From: JBBSZK01 sp964428325
Lineage (GTDB): Archaea; Nanobdellota; Nanobdellia; Pacearchaeales; GW2011-AR1
Length of the DNA: 62,262 bases
Direction of reading: 5' to 3'
Assembly (NCBI GenBank): GCA_964428325.1
Contig: CAYRXU010000004.1
Location: forward strand, 1 to 62,262
This document shows, one piece after another, positions 40,564-47,652 of this stretch (positions within the stretch are counted from its first letter, which is position 1; each line of letters begins with the position of its first letter). The notes below the pieces were generated by a model. The model worked only from the letters and a program-made list of their open reading frames with translations, was not told the origin of the DNA and did not search any database. A program made the translations under genes and the position numbers.

Positions 40564-40634
40564 TCTCATTTTCCGCAGCGAGTCTCCGAACCAGTTGAGG
40601 AGATAAGAGCAAGAGAAAATTGAGATTAGTTATC
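40564..40634 (+). other. Structured trailer after tRNA-Gln
   Basis: ATCTCATTTTC at about 40565 and GAAAATTGAGAT near 40617 form an imperfect outer stem. Inside, TCTCC/GGAGA pairs around GAACCAGTTGA. The rest up to 40676 holds ATCTCATACACAA and the TATA-like TACTTAAAAACC of the next gene. It could be a processed 3' trailer or a small RNA. Confidence 0.3.
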
Positions 40635-40676
40635 TCATACACAAATACTTAAAAACCAGTAAAGGGTAAATCTCTC

Positions 40677-41006
40677 ATGGTAGCAGACACACCAATTCAA
40701 TCTAAAGGCGATATACGCGAACAGCAAGCTTACCTTGCGAGACTATTTAACGACAAAGGCGATCGCTTAGGGCCTGGTTCCGAAGTACATTTGTTTAATA
40801 TTCCATTTACCTCTGCTAGAGAAAGGCTCGCATATCTCGAAAGATTGCCTCCAAAATTGGAGCAAGATAGCTTGATACAGGGCGGAGAAGATAAAAATAG
40901 CCCAACTTATCTTGCAAGAAAGCGAAATGATCAGAGAACATACGAAGATCAGATGAAAGCAGTAAAAACAGCTCTTGCTTGGATAACGCCAGCAAAACAA
41001 AGATAA
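40677..41006 (+). CDS. Hypothetical protein
   Basis: 109 residues, hydrophilic. A short motif is repeated: QQAYLARLFNDKGDR near the start and PTYLARKRNDQRTYED later. No family recognised. Own promoter (TACTTAAAAACC about 27 bases upstream of ATG). Lies between tRNA-Gln and tRNA-Glu(CUC). Confidence 0.6.
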   Translation: MVADTPIQSKGDIREQQAYLARLFNDKGDRLGPGSEVHLFNIPFTSARERLAYLERLPPKLEQDSLIQGGEDKNSPTYLARKRNDQRTYEDQMKAVKTALAWITPAKQR

Positions 41007-41056
41007 TTTTTAGTTAATCACAACCCTTTTAAACCATTTAACTTTCTCATCGTCAG

Positions 41057-41223
41057 GCCTTTGTAGTCTAGTGGTCAAGGACGACGCCCTCTCGAACGCC
41101 GAGCTGCTATATCGCTGAGATTATGCACTCAGTCCATCTTGGACAGGCATTCCTATTTCGGGTTTGCATCTCGCAAACCCTTGGAGAACGGCGTAAACCC
41201 GGGTTCGAATCCCGGCAAGGGCA
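41057..41223 (+). tRNA. tRNA-Glu (CUC) with 94-base intron
   Basis: Acceptor GCCTTTG/CAAGGGC pairs (one G-T). D arm GTCT/GGAC. Anticodon stem ACGCC/GGCGT. The loop is split after position 37: exon 1 ends CTCTCG and exon 2 starts C, rebuilding CTCTCGC with anticodon CTC. A bulge-helix-bulge forms with CTCT/GGAG between bulges CGA and AAC, which gives cuts after 41094 and after 41188. T arm and A73 are intact. The same 3' end is used as the attachment site of element 2. Confidence 0.95.
41095..41188 (+). other. tRNA-Glu intron with three hairpins
   Basis: The intron sits at the canonical 37/38 site. Inside are CTGAG/CTCAG (41115-41132), GTCC/GGAC (41132-41144) and GGGTTTGC/GCAAACCC (41160-41180), three successive stem-loops. 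The length is large for an archaeal tRNA intron, and it has no reading frame. Confidence 0.85.
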
Positions 41224-41284
41224 GTTTACCGACGGGTCATTTTTGATGGGATATAGGCTATTTTTTGGCGATTTTGACGGGACT

Positions 41285-41797
41285 TTAAATAAAAGAAATA
41301 GTACGCTCAATTTTAGAGACGAGAGCTTCTTTTTGAGAATGGGATAATTTATTCTTGATTACCTCAGTTTCAACAAGGAGATGAATAATTTCATGTTGCA
41401 AAACATTCACAAATGGCTTATTTATCTGATTCCCTGCAACATTAACAATAACCTTATTAGGCAATACATACGAACCTCCAACCCCATAAAAAGTAATAAT
41501 TAGTTCTATTTTTTCAGGAAGCGCTTTGCTAAAAAATTTCTCTAAATTGGATAAGAACCTTTCTCGAATATCCTTAAATTCAAGAAGGAGTTTTTCTCCA
41601 AGACGTTTATATTTTTCAGAATCAAAATGAGTATCAACAAAAGACCTAATAGCTTCTTCATCGTAAGGAATATTTGGAAGGAGGGGCCTATATCCGTGAT
41701 GAGAATACCAGCCAATTTTATCATAAGTTTGTTTAATTCGGTTAACCTCAAAATGCTTGTTATACTTTAATTTTAACAACATGAAATAAAATATCAA
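41285..41797 (-). CDS. Metalloprotease-like HEIIH protein
   Basis: 170 residues. The helix FVNVLQHEIIHLLVETEVI has the zinc-binding HExxH pattern, and a strand-rich segment (KIELIITFYGVGGSYVLPNK) precedes it. A third ligand is not obvious. No family is assigned beyond the gluzincin-like motif. Lies in the satellite element, 14 bases downstream of the RelE-like toxin gene, so it may be a third component. Confidence 0.6.
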   Translation of the reverse strand: MIFYFMLLKLKYNKHFEVNRIKQTYDKIGWYSHHGYRPLLPNIPYDEEAIRSFVDTHFDSEKYKRLGEKLLLEFKDIRERFLSNLEKFFSKALPEKIELIITFYGVGGSYVLPNKVIVNVAGNQINKPFVNVLQHEIIHLLVETEVIKNKLSHSQKEALVSKIERTISFI

Positions 41798-41811
41798 ATC
41801 AGATATAAATA

Positions 41812-42153
41812 CTAATCGAATCCGCTAGGCCCAAGAGTTCTCAAAATATGTTTAATCTCTTCGATCACTTTTTGTTGATCTTTCTTGTTCGACATTCGAA
41901 CAAACCGCATCAATAAATCAGTTAATGTCTCTTGACTAAAAACGCGGATTTTACGCGCGTCGGTAATAAAATAAAATCGGTACCCTTCGTAACGTAACTC
42001 CTTAATCTCAATCCCACCAACATGCCCCAGAGCCTTTCCTTTATTAGGCGAACCTTCAAGCGACTTTAAATGTCGAAGTACATTAACAGAATTGCCTTTG
42101 AAATGTTTATTAATTTCCTCTTCTAAAGAAGGAACAATCTCTACCGAGACCAT
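41812..42153 (-). CDS. RelE/ParE-type toxin
   Basis: 113 residues. LRHLKSLEGSPNKGKALGHV and GIEIKELRYEGYRFYFITDA match the RelE/ParE core strands with basic residues for RNA binding or inhibition. The C-terminus KKDQQKVIEEIKHIL is the usual final helix. Overlaps the antitoxin gene by 13 bases. Known: RelE-family toxins cut mRNA in the ribosome or block gyrase (ParE). Confidence 0.8.
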   Translation of the reverse strand: MVSVEIVPSLEEEINKHFKGNSVNVLRHLKSLEGSPNKGKALGHVGGIEIKELRYEGYRFYFITDARKIRVFSQETLTDLLMRFVRMSNKKDQQKVIEEIKHILRTLGPSGFD

Positions 42154-42341
42154 CGTTTTTTAGCTCGAGCTATAGCTTCATCAATGGGGATAGCATCTCC
42201 CTCAAACAAAAATTGCCGTAACTGCTCCTTAACTGCCATTGAGTAAATGCGATTAATGATATCATCGTAGGAATCTCCTTTAGTACCGAATGACTGAAGT
42301 TTTTCCTTAGTGCTTTCATCAACTTGTATAGTAGTTACCAT
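42141..42341 (-). CDS. Antitoxin of the RelE-type pair
   Basis: 66 residues from ATG 42341, preceded on the minus strand by TATA TTTATATA about 28 bases away; an upstream start would run through this box. MVTTIQVDESTKEKLQSFG is the ribbon-helix-helix-like DNA-binding strand of archaeal VapB/RelB-type antitoxins, and the rest is a charged helix that would bind the toxin. Probably represses its own promoter. Confidence 0.8.
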   Translation of the reverse strand: MVTTIQVDESTKEKLQSFGTKGDSYDDIINRIYSMAVKEQLRQFLFEGDAIPIDEAIARAKKRWSR

Positions 42342-42400
42342 AGTACCTATAGCCACTACATCCGCGATAGTATATAAATTTTTCGCTTCTTGACCACGCC

Positions 42401-42493
42401 TCGACAATCCTTATAAATCAAGCCAGTCTTTACAAAACTGTAAGCTCGAATGCCCACTAAAATCGCAGGATAGGGTATTGCTCGACAAGGGCA
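42401..42493 (+). repeat. attR of element 2 (promoter-like motif, arm, core)
   Basis: TCGACAATCCTTATAAAT (42401-42418) matches element 1's motif at 18381. The arm is AATGCCCACTAAAATCGCA (42449-42467), then 15 bases to core CGACAAGGGCA. ATGCCC and GGGCAT can form a 6-bp stem. The next gene has its own TATA box at about 42543, so this stretch is not its leader. Confidence 0.65.
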
Positions 42494-42571
42494 TAAACTT
42501 TACATAGGTTAAGATAACCTCATAAACTCAAAGAGGAAAGAATATTTATAACCTAATTTGTAAAAACAAGC

Positions 42572-43264
42572 GTGAAATTTACAAGAAGAGCGTTATTAAC
42601 CGCATCATTAATTGGCGCTGGCACAATAACTTTCTATCTAACCAGTGAAAAAAATATCCCTCGTCCAGAGAGTTATACCTTTTCTCCAGAAGACATGAGC
42701 CTTCTTGAACAATCTACTAGAATATATGCAAGAACTCTCAAGGTGATTCCAGAATATAAGCCGTATACAGAATCTGAAAAGCAAGAATTCAGAGCGTTCC
42801 TAAAAGAAAGAAATATATCTCCAGATTCAGCACAATTTCCAGAAATATCCTACTCATTTTCATCAGTCAATTCTAATTTAGATAAATTAGAAAGAAGCCT
42901 TGGAAACTCAGACCCTGCATTTAGTAGGTTTCTCTCAGAAAAAGAGAAAGAAAGAATGGGGATTGCAATTCCAGCCATCTATTTTATTGCAGATCAAAAC
43001 CCTCCCGATCTTGTAATTACAAGATCTGAAGCGGCAACCGTAGGACAGGCCCTGATTGATGCTAAACTTATTCAATTTGGAGCTGAACTAAAGAATTACG
43101 ACCAAAAGACATTAGCAGAAGGATTAGGAATAACAGAAATCGAACTAGAGCGAAGAATCAAGGATTACCGCAGAACATACTTGCGAAGCAAAGAACTTCC
43201 ATGGAGCAGTAGTTCTCTTCCAGATTTAGAAAAGACTTTCAAGCACCTCAGGAAAAAGGACTAG
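42572..43264 (+). CDS. Exported protein with Tat-like signal
   Basis: 230 residues starting at GTG 42572. KFTRRALLTASLIGAGTITF has a twin-arginine motif (T-R-R-A-L-L) followed by a hydrophobic stretch, so Tat export is possible. The rest is hydrophilic and helical (SEKEKERMGIAIPAIYFIAD and a C-terminal basic region). No family recognised. TATA-like TATTTATAAC lies about 27 bases upstream, which fits a leaderless GTG. Confidence 0.65.
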   Translation: MKFTRRALLTASLIGAGTITFYLTSEKNIPRPESYTFSPEDMSLLEQSTRIYARTLKVIPEYKPYTESEKQEFRAFLKERNISPDSAQFPEISYSFSSVNSNLDKLERSLGNSDPAFSRFLSEKEKERMGIAIPAIYFIADQNPPDLVITRSEAATVGQALIDAKLIQFGAELKNYDQKTLAEGLGITEIELERRIKDYRRTYLRSKELPWSSSSLPDLEKTFKHLRKKD

Positions 43265-43279
43265 AAACAAATAGAAATA

Positions 43280-43900
43280 CTAATATCCATTCCCATTGAA
43301 TCTATTTACCAAAAGTTTGCCAAGATAATATGCAGAACCAAACACAACTATCCCTGGCAGAAGCGCAAGTCCCAGACTTGGAACAAGTAAACCCACCCCA
43401 ACAGTGCCTAAAGTTCCTGCTCCAATAGATTCGAGAAATTCAACGGCCCCCCTTACAGATTTCTCCACGTTTCTTTGCAAAGCATCGATCTGCATTATTA
43501 TTTTTCCACCCTTAAAGATTCTAAGCTTCTTGTCCTCTTCAGATACCAGAACAACAAAATTCCCTCCGATAGATGCGCTCAATGCGGCACTATGTCTTGT
43601 ACCAAACCCTCTGAAAGTCTGCTTGGTTTTTATCATTACTCCATACGCTCGCATCATTCCGGCACGGTCAATGACAACTGCCCCATCAATCAAAGCCAGG
43701 GATTCAAGCAGTTTTAAGTTATCGAGAACCATAAAAGAGGGAACGCTCTGTTCAACAAGAGGTTCATAATCCACATCACCCACGACAAAAATAGCCCCTT
43801 CTGATCTTTTGGCTATCCTCAAACCTACCTGAATTAACGACTCCTCAAGTTTTTTCTGAAAGATTGCATACACAATAGTATTTTTACAAGTTTTAAACAT
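43280..43900 (-). CDS. DisA_N/DAC-domain protein with C-terminal membrane helices
   Basis: 206 residues from ATG 43900. The diadenylate cyclase motifs are LIDGAVVIDRAGMM (DGA) and GTRHSAALSASIGG (RHx). Preceding strands GAIFVVGDVDYEPL and VPSFMVLDNLKLL match the domain. Two hydrophobic helices end the protein (GTVGVGLLVPSLGLALLPGI and following). The third RHR residue is Ser. Known: DAC domains make c-di-AMP from two ATP. Divergent from the second DAC gene across a shared TATA region. Confidence 0.82.
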   Translation of the reverse strand: MFKTCKNTIVYAIFQKKLEESLIQVGLRIAKRSEGAIFVVGDVDYEPLVEQSVPSFMVLDNLKLLESLALIDGAVVIDRAGMMRAYGVMIKTKQTFRGFGTRHSAALSASIGGNFVVLVSEEDKKLRIFKGGKIIMQIDALQRNVEKSVRGAVEFLESIGAGTLGTVGVGLLVPSLGLALLPGIVVFGSAYYLGKLLVNRFNGNGY

Positions 43901-43952
43901 TGTGAAACAAAACAGTATAAAAATATATAAGCAGCCGCGGCATATTGCAATT
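43901..43952. promoter_or_regulatory. Shared divergent promoter of the two DAC genes
   Basis: TATAAAAATATATAAG (about 43916-43931) reads as a TATA box in both directions and lies about 25 bases from each ATG (43900 leftward, 43953 rightward). Both messages would be leaderless. Confidence 0.7.
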
Positions 43953-45083
43953 ATGGAAGAAATAAAAACAGAGGTGTTGGCAAATAGCATACCAATCCCA
44001 ATTGTTGATGACGATAAAAAAGAAGTGCAGCAAACAATTATCCAGCTTCCCGACTACAATCAAAAGCTCACCGACGAAGAAATCGTCGACATCTTGCGCG
44101 TGGTTGCGCCAGGTACAAATCTTCGCACAGCACTTGAAGGCGTAGTTAAAATAGGAAAGGGTGCGTTAATTGTTGTAGAAAATGAATTCACTCCTTCGCT
44201 CATTGATGGAGGATTCAAACTCAACTGCAGGTTCACGCCACAACGCCTAATGGAACTCTCAAAAATGGACGGAGCCATAATCCTTTCCGCCGATATGAAA
44301 AAAATCATGCACGCTAACGTTCTTCTCACCCCAGATAGCCGAATCCCAACAAACGAAACAGGAACGCGTCACAAAGCAGCCGAGCGTACAGCACGTATGG
44401 CAGGTTCACTTGTGATTGCAGTCTCAGAAAGAAAACACGAGACAACAGTCTATTACAAAAATTTGCGAAGAACCTTACTCAACAGCAGCGAACTATTGAG
44501 AAAAACAAATGAACATATCCAACTTCTTGAAAAACAAAGAGAATTATTCGACAGCAGTATAGAGCACCTAACAAAGATAGAAATGCGCAATTATCCAAGT
44601 TTAGACGCAGCCATGCAAGTAGTTCAAAAAGGATACGCCATACAAAAGATCGCAGAAGATATTCAACGTAGCCTAATAGAGTTAGGAAAAGAGGGTTCGC
44701 TACTGAAAACAAGACTCAAAGAACTTCTTACAGACGTCAGAGAAGAAACCGAACTCGTTATAAAAGACTACACCAAACTAGATGTCAAAAAATCACGCAC
44801 ACTTCTTCAATCACTTACTTATGAAGAACTACTCGATAAAGAAAACATCATCAAATCACTGGCTTACGAAGACCATTTACAACACAAGCAAATCAAGGGT
44901 TGGCGCGTACTTAACAAAACCTCTCTCGCCGAATCAGAAATCGCTCTACTAATTAAGGAAGCCGGTACTCTAGGTAAGGCCCTCAATTCACAATTAGGAT
45001 TTTACAAAACAATTCTGGGCAATGAGCGTGGTGCAGCCATAAAAGAAGAGATAGAGCTTATCAAGCTACACGATTCTTTCTAA
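43953..45083 (+). CDS. Diadenylate cyclase-domain (DAC) protein with helical C-terminus
   Basis: 376 residues from ATG 43953. Strand IGKGALIVVENE opens the DAC domain. Motifs MDGAIILSADMKKIM (DGA) and GTRHKAAERTARMAG (RHK) are present, so cyclase activity is plausible. A long helical region follows (about 190-376: LLRKTNEHIQLLEKQRELF and onward), as in DisA-type proteins, but without a clear HhH DNA-binding domain. Probably cytoplasmic. A c-di-AMP signalling role with its divergent neighbour is inferred. Confidence 0.87.
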   Translation: MEEIKTEVLANSIPIPIVDDDKKEVQQTIIQLPDYNQKLTDEEIVDILRVVAPGTNLRTALEGVVKIGKGALIVVENEFTPSLIDGGFKLNCRFTPQRLMELSKMDGAIILSADMKKIMHANVLLTPDSRIPTNETGTRHKAAERTARMAGSLVIAVSERKHETTVYYKNLRRTLLNSSELLRKTNEHIQLLEKQRELFDSSIEHLTKIEMRNYPSLDAAMQVVQKGYAIQKIAEDIQRSLIELGKEGSLLKTRLKELLTDVREETELVIKDYTKLDVKKSRTLLQSLTYEELLDKENIIKSLAYEDHLQHKQIKGWRVLNKTSLAESEIALLIKEAGTLGKALNSQLGFYKTILGNERGAAIKEEIELIKLHDSF

Positions 45084-45844
45084 GCAGATTGTAGAGAAAT
45101 CTTACCATGTTGCCAATCACGCAATATCTGAATGGCGGTTCTTCGGTAATCTAATTCCTTATTCTTCTTTAGATATTTCCTCTTCTCACCTATAGCCATA
45201 AACAAATCATTCTCGTCACCCTCCGCACTAACCCCATAATGCTTAGCATACGCTTTCAGGTAATGCTCGCGCATATAACGCAAGAGCGTCACAGCCGCAC
45301 GTTCAGGCAATTTAAGTTTCTCAGGATCGCGTGCACTCATAAGCGCGATACGTGCTTCATCATTCACAGCAACTGGAATCACCCCAGGACTATCCATGAT
45401 GCGTAAACCTCCTGCAGAAATCCATTGGATCCCTCGAGTCGTACCAGCATGTGGAGATACCTTGGCCTTCGCGCGCTTAGCAAGAGCATTAATCACTGAA
45501 GATTTGCCTACATTGGGATATCCAACAAAACAAACACGAGGATCTTCATATCCAAATTTCTTGCCAACAACATAAAGCTTCTCCTTGAGAACGCGCATGC
45601 CGAGATTTTCTCTACCAGACACAAACACACATTTCTCCCCCCCTAGCTCTTTCTGCAAGGCCTCAACCCGATCGCGATCAACAAGATCAGACTTATTCAC
45701 AACAAAAAGAAGCGGTTTCTTGTACCTGGCAGTAAGTTCCTCTATATCCCGACTGCGCGAAAGCTCGGGCAAACGCGCATCTAGCACTTCAACTACTATA
45801 TCCGCTTCCTTGATTGCAGTTTGTACACTATACCAGAATTGCAT
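45080..45844 (-). CDS. Circularly permuted GTPase (YlqF/Nog2-like)
   Basis: 254 residues from ATG 45844, with TATA CTTATAAGG about 25 bases upstream. The G motifs occur in the permuted order G4 (FVVNKSD), G5-like (VFVSG), G1 (GYPNVGKSS), G2 (TTR) and G3 (DSPG). A helical C-terminal domain follows. Known: such GTPases mature the large ribosomal subunit. The eL41 gene is transcribed divergently from this region. Confidence 0.92.
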   Translation of the reverse strand: MQFWYSVQTAIKEADIVVEVLDARLPELSRSRDIEELTARYKKPLLFVVNKSDLVDRDRVEALQKELGGEKCVFVSGRENLGMRVLKEKLYVVGKKFGYEDPRVCFVGYPNVGKSSVINALAKRAKAKVSPHAGTTRGIQWISAGGLRIMDSPGVIPVAVNDEARIALMSARDPEKLKLPERAAVTLLRYMREHYLKAYAKHYGVSAEGDENDLFMAIGEKRKYLKKNKELDYRRTAIQILRDWQHGKISLQSA

Positions 45845-45918
45845 ATCGAGAATAGCAAAATAGGCCTTATAAGCATTCCCAACAAAGAGTTTAAAAACCA
45901 CTTTTTCCCCTACACACT

Positions 45919-46035
45919 ATGAAACGATCCTCACGACGCTGGAAAAAGAAGCGCCAAATGAGATGGAAATGGCAAAGAAAGCGCCTCCGAAAGGAAAAGC
46001 GCAGACGACGCCTGCACAGAGAACGAGCTGCTTAA
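45919..46035 (+). CDS. rpl41e: Ribosomal protein eL41-like peptide, 38 residues
   Basis: A short gene with about two thirds Arg/Lys. The protein is MKRSSRRWKKKRQMRWKWQR followed by KRLRKEKRRRRLHRERAA. Archaeal eL41 is an Arg/Lys-rich single helix with the pattern W-x-KKR-x-R-x-L-x-RKRR, which this follows, with an N-terminal extension. A TATA box (GTTTAAAAACC) is about 25 bases before the ATG. It overlaps a longer but unlikely frame that starts at 45963. Confidence 0.75.
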   Translation: MKRSSRRWKKKRQMRWKWQRKRLRKEKRRRRLHRERAA

Positions 46036-46037
46036 AA

Positions 46038-46232
46038 ATGGTCTTTGGTAGAGATTATTCTTCAAGGATTAAGGATTATCAGGATTCACCTTCTCCCGGA
46101 TTACACGAAGACGTATCTCAGCATCAAATCAACCGAATAGACAGAGATCCAATATTGCCGGGTATAATACGCGCTAGAGAAGCAGGTGCAGAACCAAGGA
46201 TTAATTATTCAGAGCGAGACGTACAAGAATAA
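46038..46232 (+). CDS. Hypothetical small protein
   Basis: 64 residues from ATG 46038, two bases after the eL41 stop. Charged with DYSSRIKDYQDSPSPG and INRIDRDPILPGIIRAREAG. A longer frame from 45963 would overlap eL41 and is rejected. No family recognised. Confidence 0.45.
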   Translation: MVFGRDYSSRIKDYQDSPSPGLHEDVSQHQINRIDRDPILPGIIRAREAGAEPRINYSERDVQE

Positions 46233-46237
46233 ATCAA

Positions 46238-46627
46238 ATGAAAAATGTCGGATTATGTACAAATTTCTCACTTTTTCCAAAGGACGAACCATATGGAAAA
46301 GGAAACATCAAGAGGCTTGAAGAATACCTAAAGGAAAATGAATTCTCTCAGAATTCAGAATCTCAATCGACCTGGGAGAGACAAATAAAACACGATGATG
46401 GCGTTTACACAATGCAAGTAATACTTACTGAAAATGGTTCTTTAAGAGACACTCCTCCTGGAAAAAGGAATATAATCCCTGTGATCTGGTTTGCAAGCAT
46501 AAAAAATCCGCCCACGAGAGAAGGAGAGAAGCCAGAAGACAGGGCATATCATCAATTAATAGCGAAAAAACACTTAAATGATGCGTTTCTCATCGGAAAA
46601 CCATCGTATAGCTACGTAGTTCTCTAG
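46238..46627 (+). CDS. Hypothetical protein
   Basis: 129 residues, mixed alpha/beta with YTMQVILTENGSLRDTPPGK and NIIPVIWFASIKNPPTREG. No family recognised. Probably in one unit with the preceding small gene (5-base gap). rfcS follows with its own promoter. Confidence 0.55.
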   Translation: MKNVGLCTNFSLFPKDEPYGKGNIKRLEEYLKENEFSQNSESQSTWERQIKHDDGVYTMQVILTENGSLRDTPPGKRNIIPVIWFASIKNPPTREGEKPEDRAYHQLIAKKHLNDAFLIGKPSYSYVVL

Positions 46628-46678
46628 AACAATCTATATCACAATAATGTATAAAAACCCACACGTCAGAAAGCAAGT

Positions 46679-47644
46679 ATGACGCAGACCGATATCTGGA
46701 CAGAAAGATACCGGCCAGCAAACTTTGAAGAGGTCGTTGGTCAACACGAAATTGTTAAGCGTGTTCGCTCGTTAGTACAAGCAATGAACATTCCTCATCT
46801 ATTGTTCGCAGGCCCAGCAGGAACAGGAAAATCAACACTCGCACTAATTATCGTAAAGGAACTTTTCGGCGAAACTTGGAAGCAAAATTATCTTGAGCTC
46901 AACGCAAGCGACGAACGAGGTATTGACGTTGTTCGTCAAAAAGTAAAAGATTTTGCAAGAACAAAAGCCCTAGGTAATGTTCCATTCAAGGTAATCTTCC
47001 TTGACGAAGCTGACGCATTGACAAGAGAAGCACAGCAGGCCCTAAGAAGAACTATGGAAAATTACACCAACACCTGTCGCTTTATCATGTCATGCAACTA
47101 CTCAAGCCAAATCATCGATCCGATACAATCGCGTTGCGTCGTGTTCAGATTCAAACTCCTTGAAAAGAAAGATGTCATGTCAGTCATCAAACGCATAGGC
47201 GAAAAAGAAAAACTCAAGATCGCGGACGACACATTTGACGCACTCTATGAAAGTAGCGAAGGTGATTGCAGAAGAGCAATAAACCTCTTACAAGCCACAG
47301 CATCCATCTCCCCAGACATCAACGCAGAGATGGTAAACATCATCGCATCCAAGTCAAAGCCAGCCAACATCAGAATCGTTCTTGATTACGCCCTTGCAGG
47401 CGACTTCATGAACGCTCGTGAAAAGCTCCTCGATGTCATGCTCAAGGAAAGTATTGCAGGTGTAGACGTCATTAAAGCTATCCAAAAAGAGGTATGGAAT
47501 CTCCAGGTAGAACCAGAACTCAAACTAAGACTCACAGAAAAGACAGGTGAAACAGAGTTCCGTATGGTCGAAGGTAGTGATGAATTCGTGCAACTCCAAG
47601 CCCTCTTGGCATCCTTCGTTATGGCCGGCAGGGGCAAATCCTAA
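46679..47644 (+). CDS. rfcS: Replication factor C small subunit
   Basis: 321 residues. AAA+ clamp-loader: Walker A GPAGTGKS (45-52), Walker B LDEAD (108-112), SRC motif in DPIQSRCVVF, sensor 2 in EGDCRRAINLLQ. C-terminal collar domain (about 230-321). Loads PCNA with RfcL, which starts eight bases downstream. Confidence 0.97.
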   Translation: MTQTDIWTERYRPANFEEVVGQHEIVKRVRSLVQAMNIPHLLFAGPAGTGKSTLALIIVKELFGETWKQNYLELNASDERGIDVVRQKVKDFARTKALGNVPFKVIFLDEADALTREAQQALRRTMENYTNTCRFIMSCNYSSQIIDPIQSRCVVFRFKLLEKKDVMSVIKRIGEKEKLKIADDTFDALYESSEGDCRRAINLLQATASISPDINAEMVNIIASKSKPANIRIVLDYALAGDFMNAREKLLDVMLKESIAGVDVIKAIQKEVWNLQVEPELKLRLTEKTGETEFRMVEGSDEFVQLQALLASFVMAGRGKS

Positions 47645-47652
47645 TCATAAGC

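Larger units (their letters stand above)
41213..42493 (+). mobile_element. Proposed 1.28-kb integrase-less satellite in tRNA-Glu(CUC)
   Basis: The left end is the tRNA 3' end CGGCAAGGGCA (41213-41223). The right end is CGACAAGGGCA (42483-42493), one mismatch in 11. The right arm (42447-42467) matches the arm beside tRNA-Glu(UUC) at 20 of 21 positions and lies 15 bases before the core, as in element 1. The left arm is degenerate: GCGATTTTGACGGGACTTT (41268-41286) matches 14 of 19, and a second partial copy precedes it. Content is only a RelE-type pair and an HExxH protein, with no integrase. Inference: it is moved in trans by the integrase of element 1 or a relative, and it may now be fixed. 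Confidence 0.6.

Noticed and set aside
42342..42407. N-terminal extension of the antitoxin
   Set aside because: The extension covers the TATA box TTTATATA; the ATG at 42341 sits at the usual leaderless distance and starts the conserved strand.
45963..46037. An upstream start for the gene at 46038-46232
   Set aside because: It would overlap the eL41-type gene in another frame and adds a low-complexity segment; ATG 46038 follows that stop by two bases.
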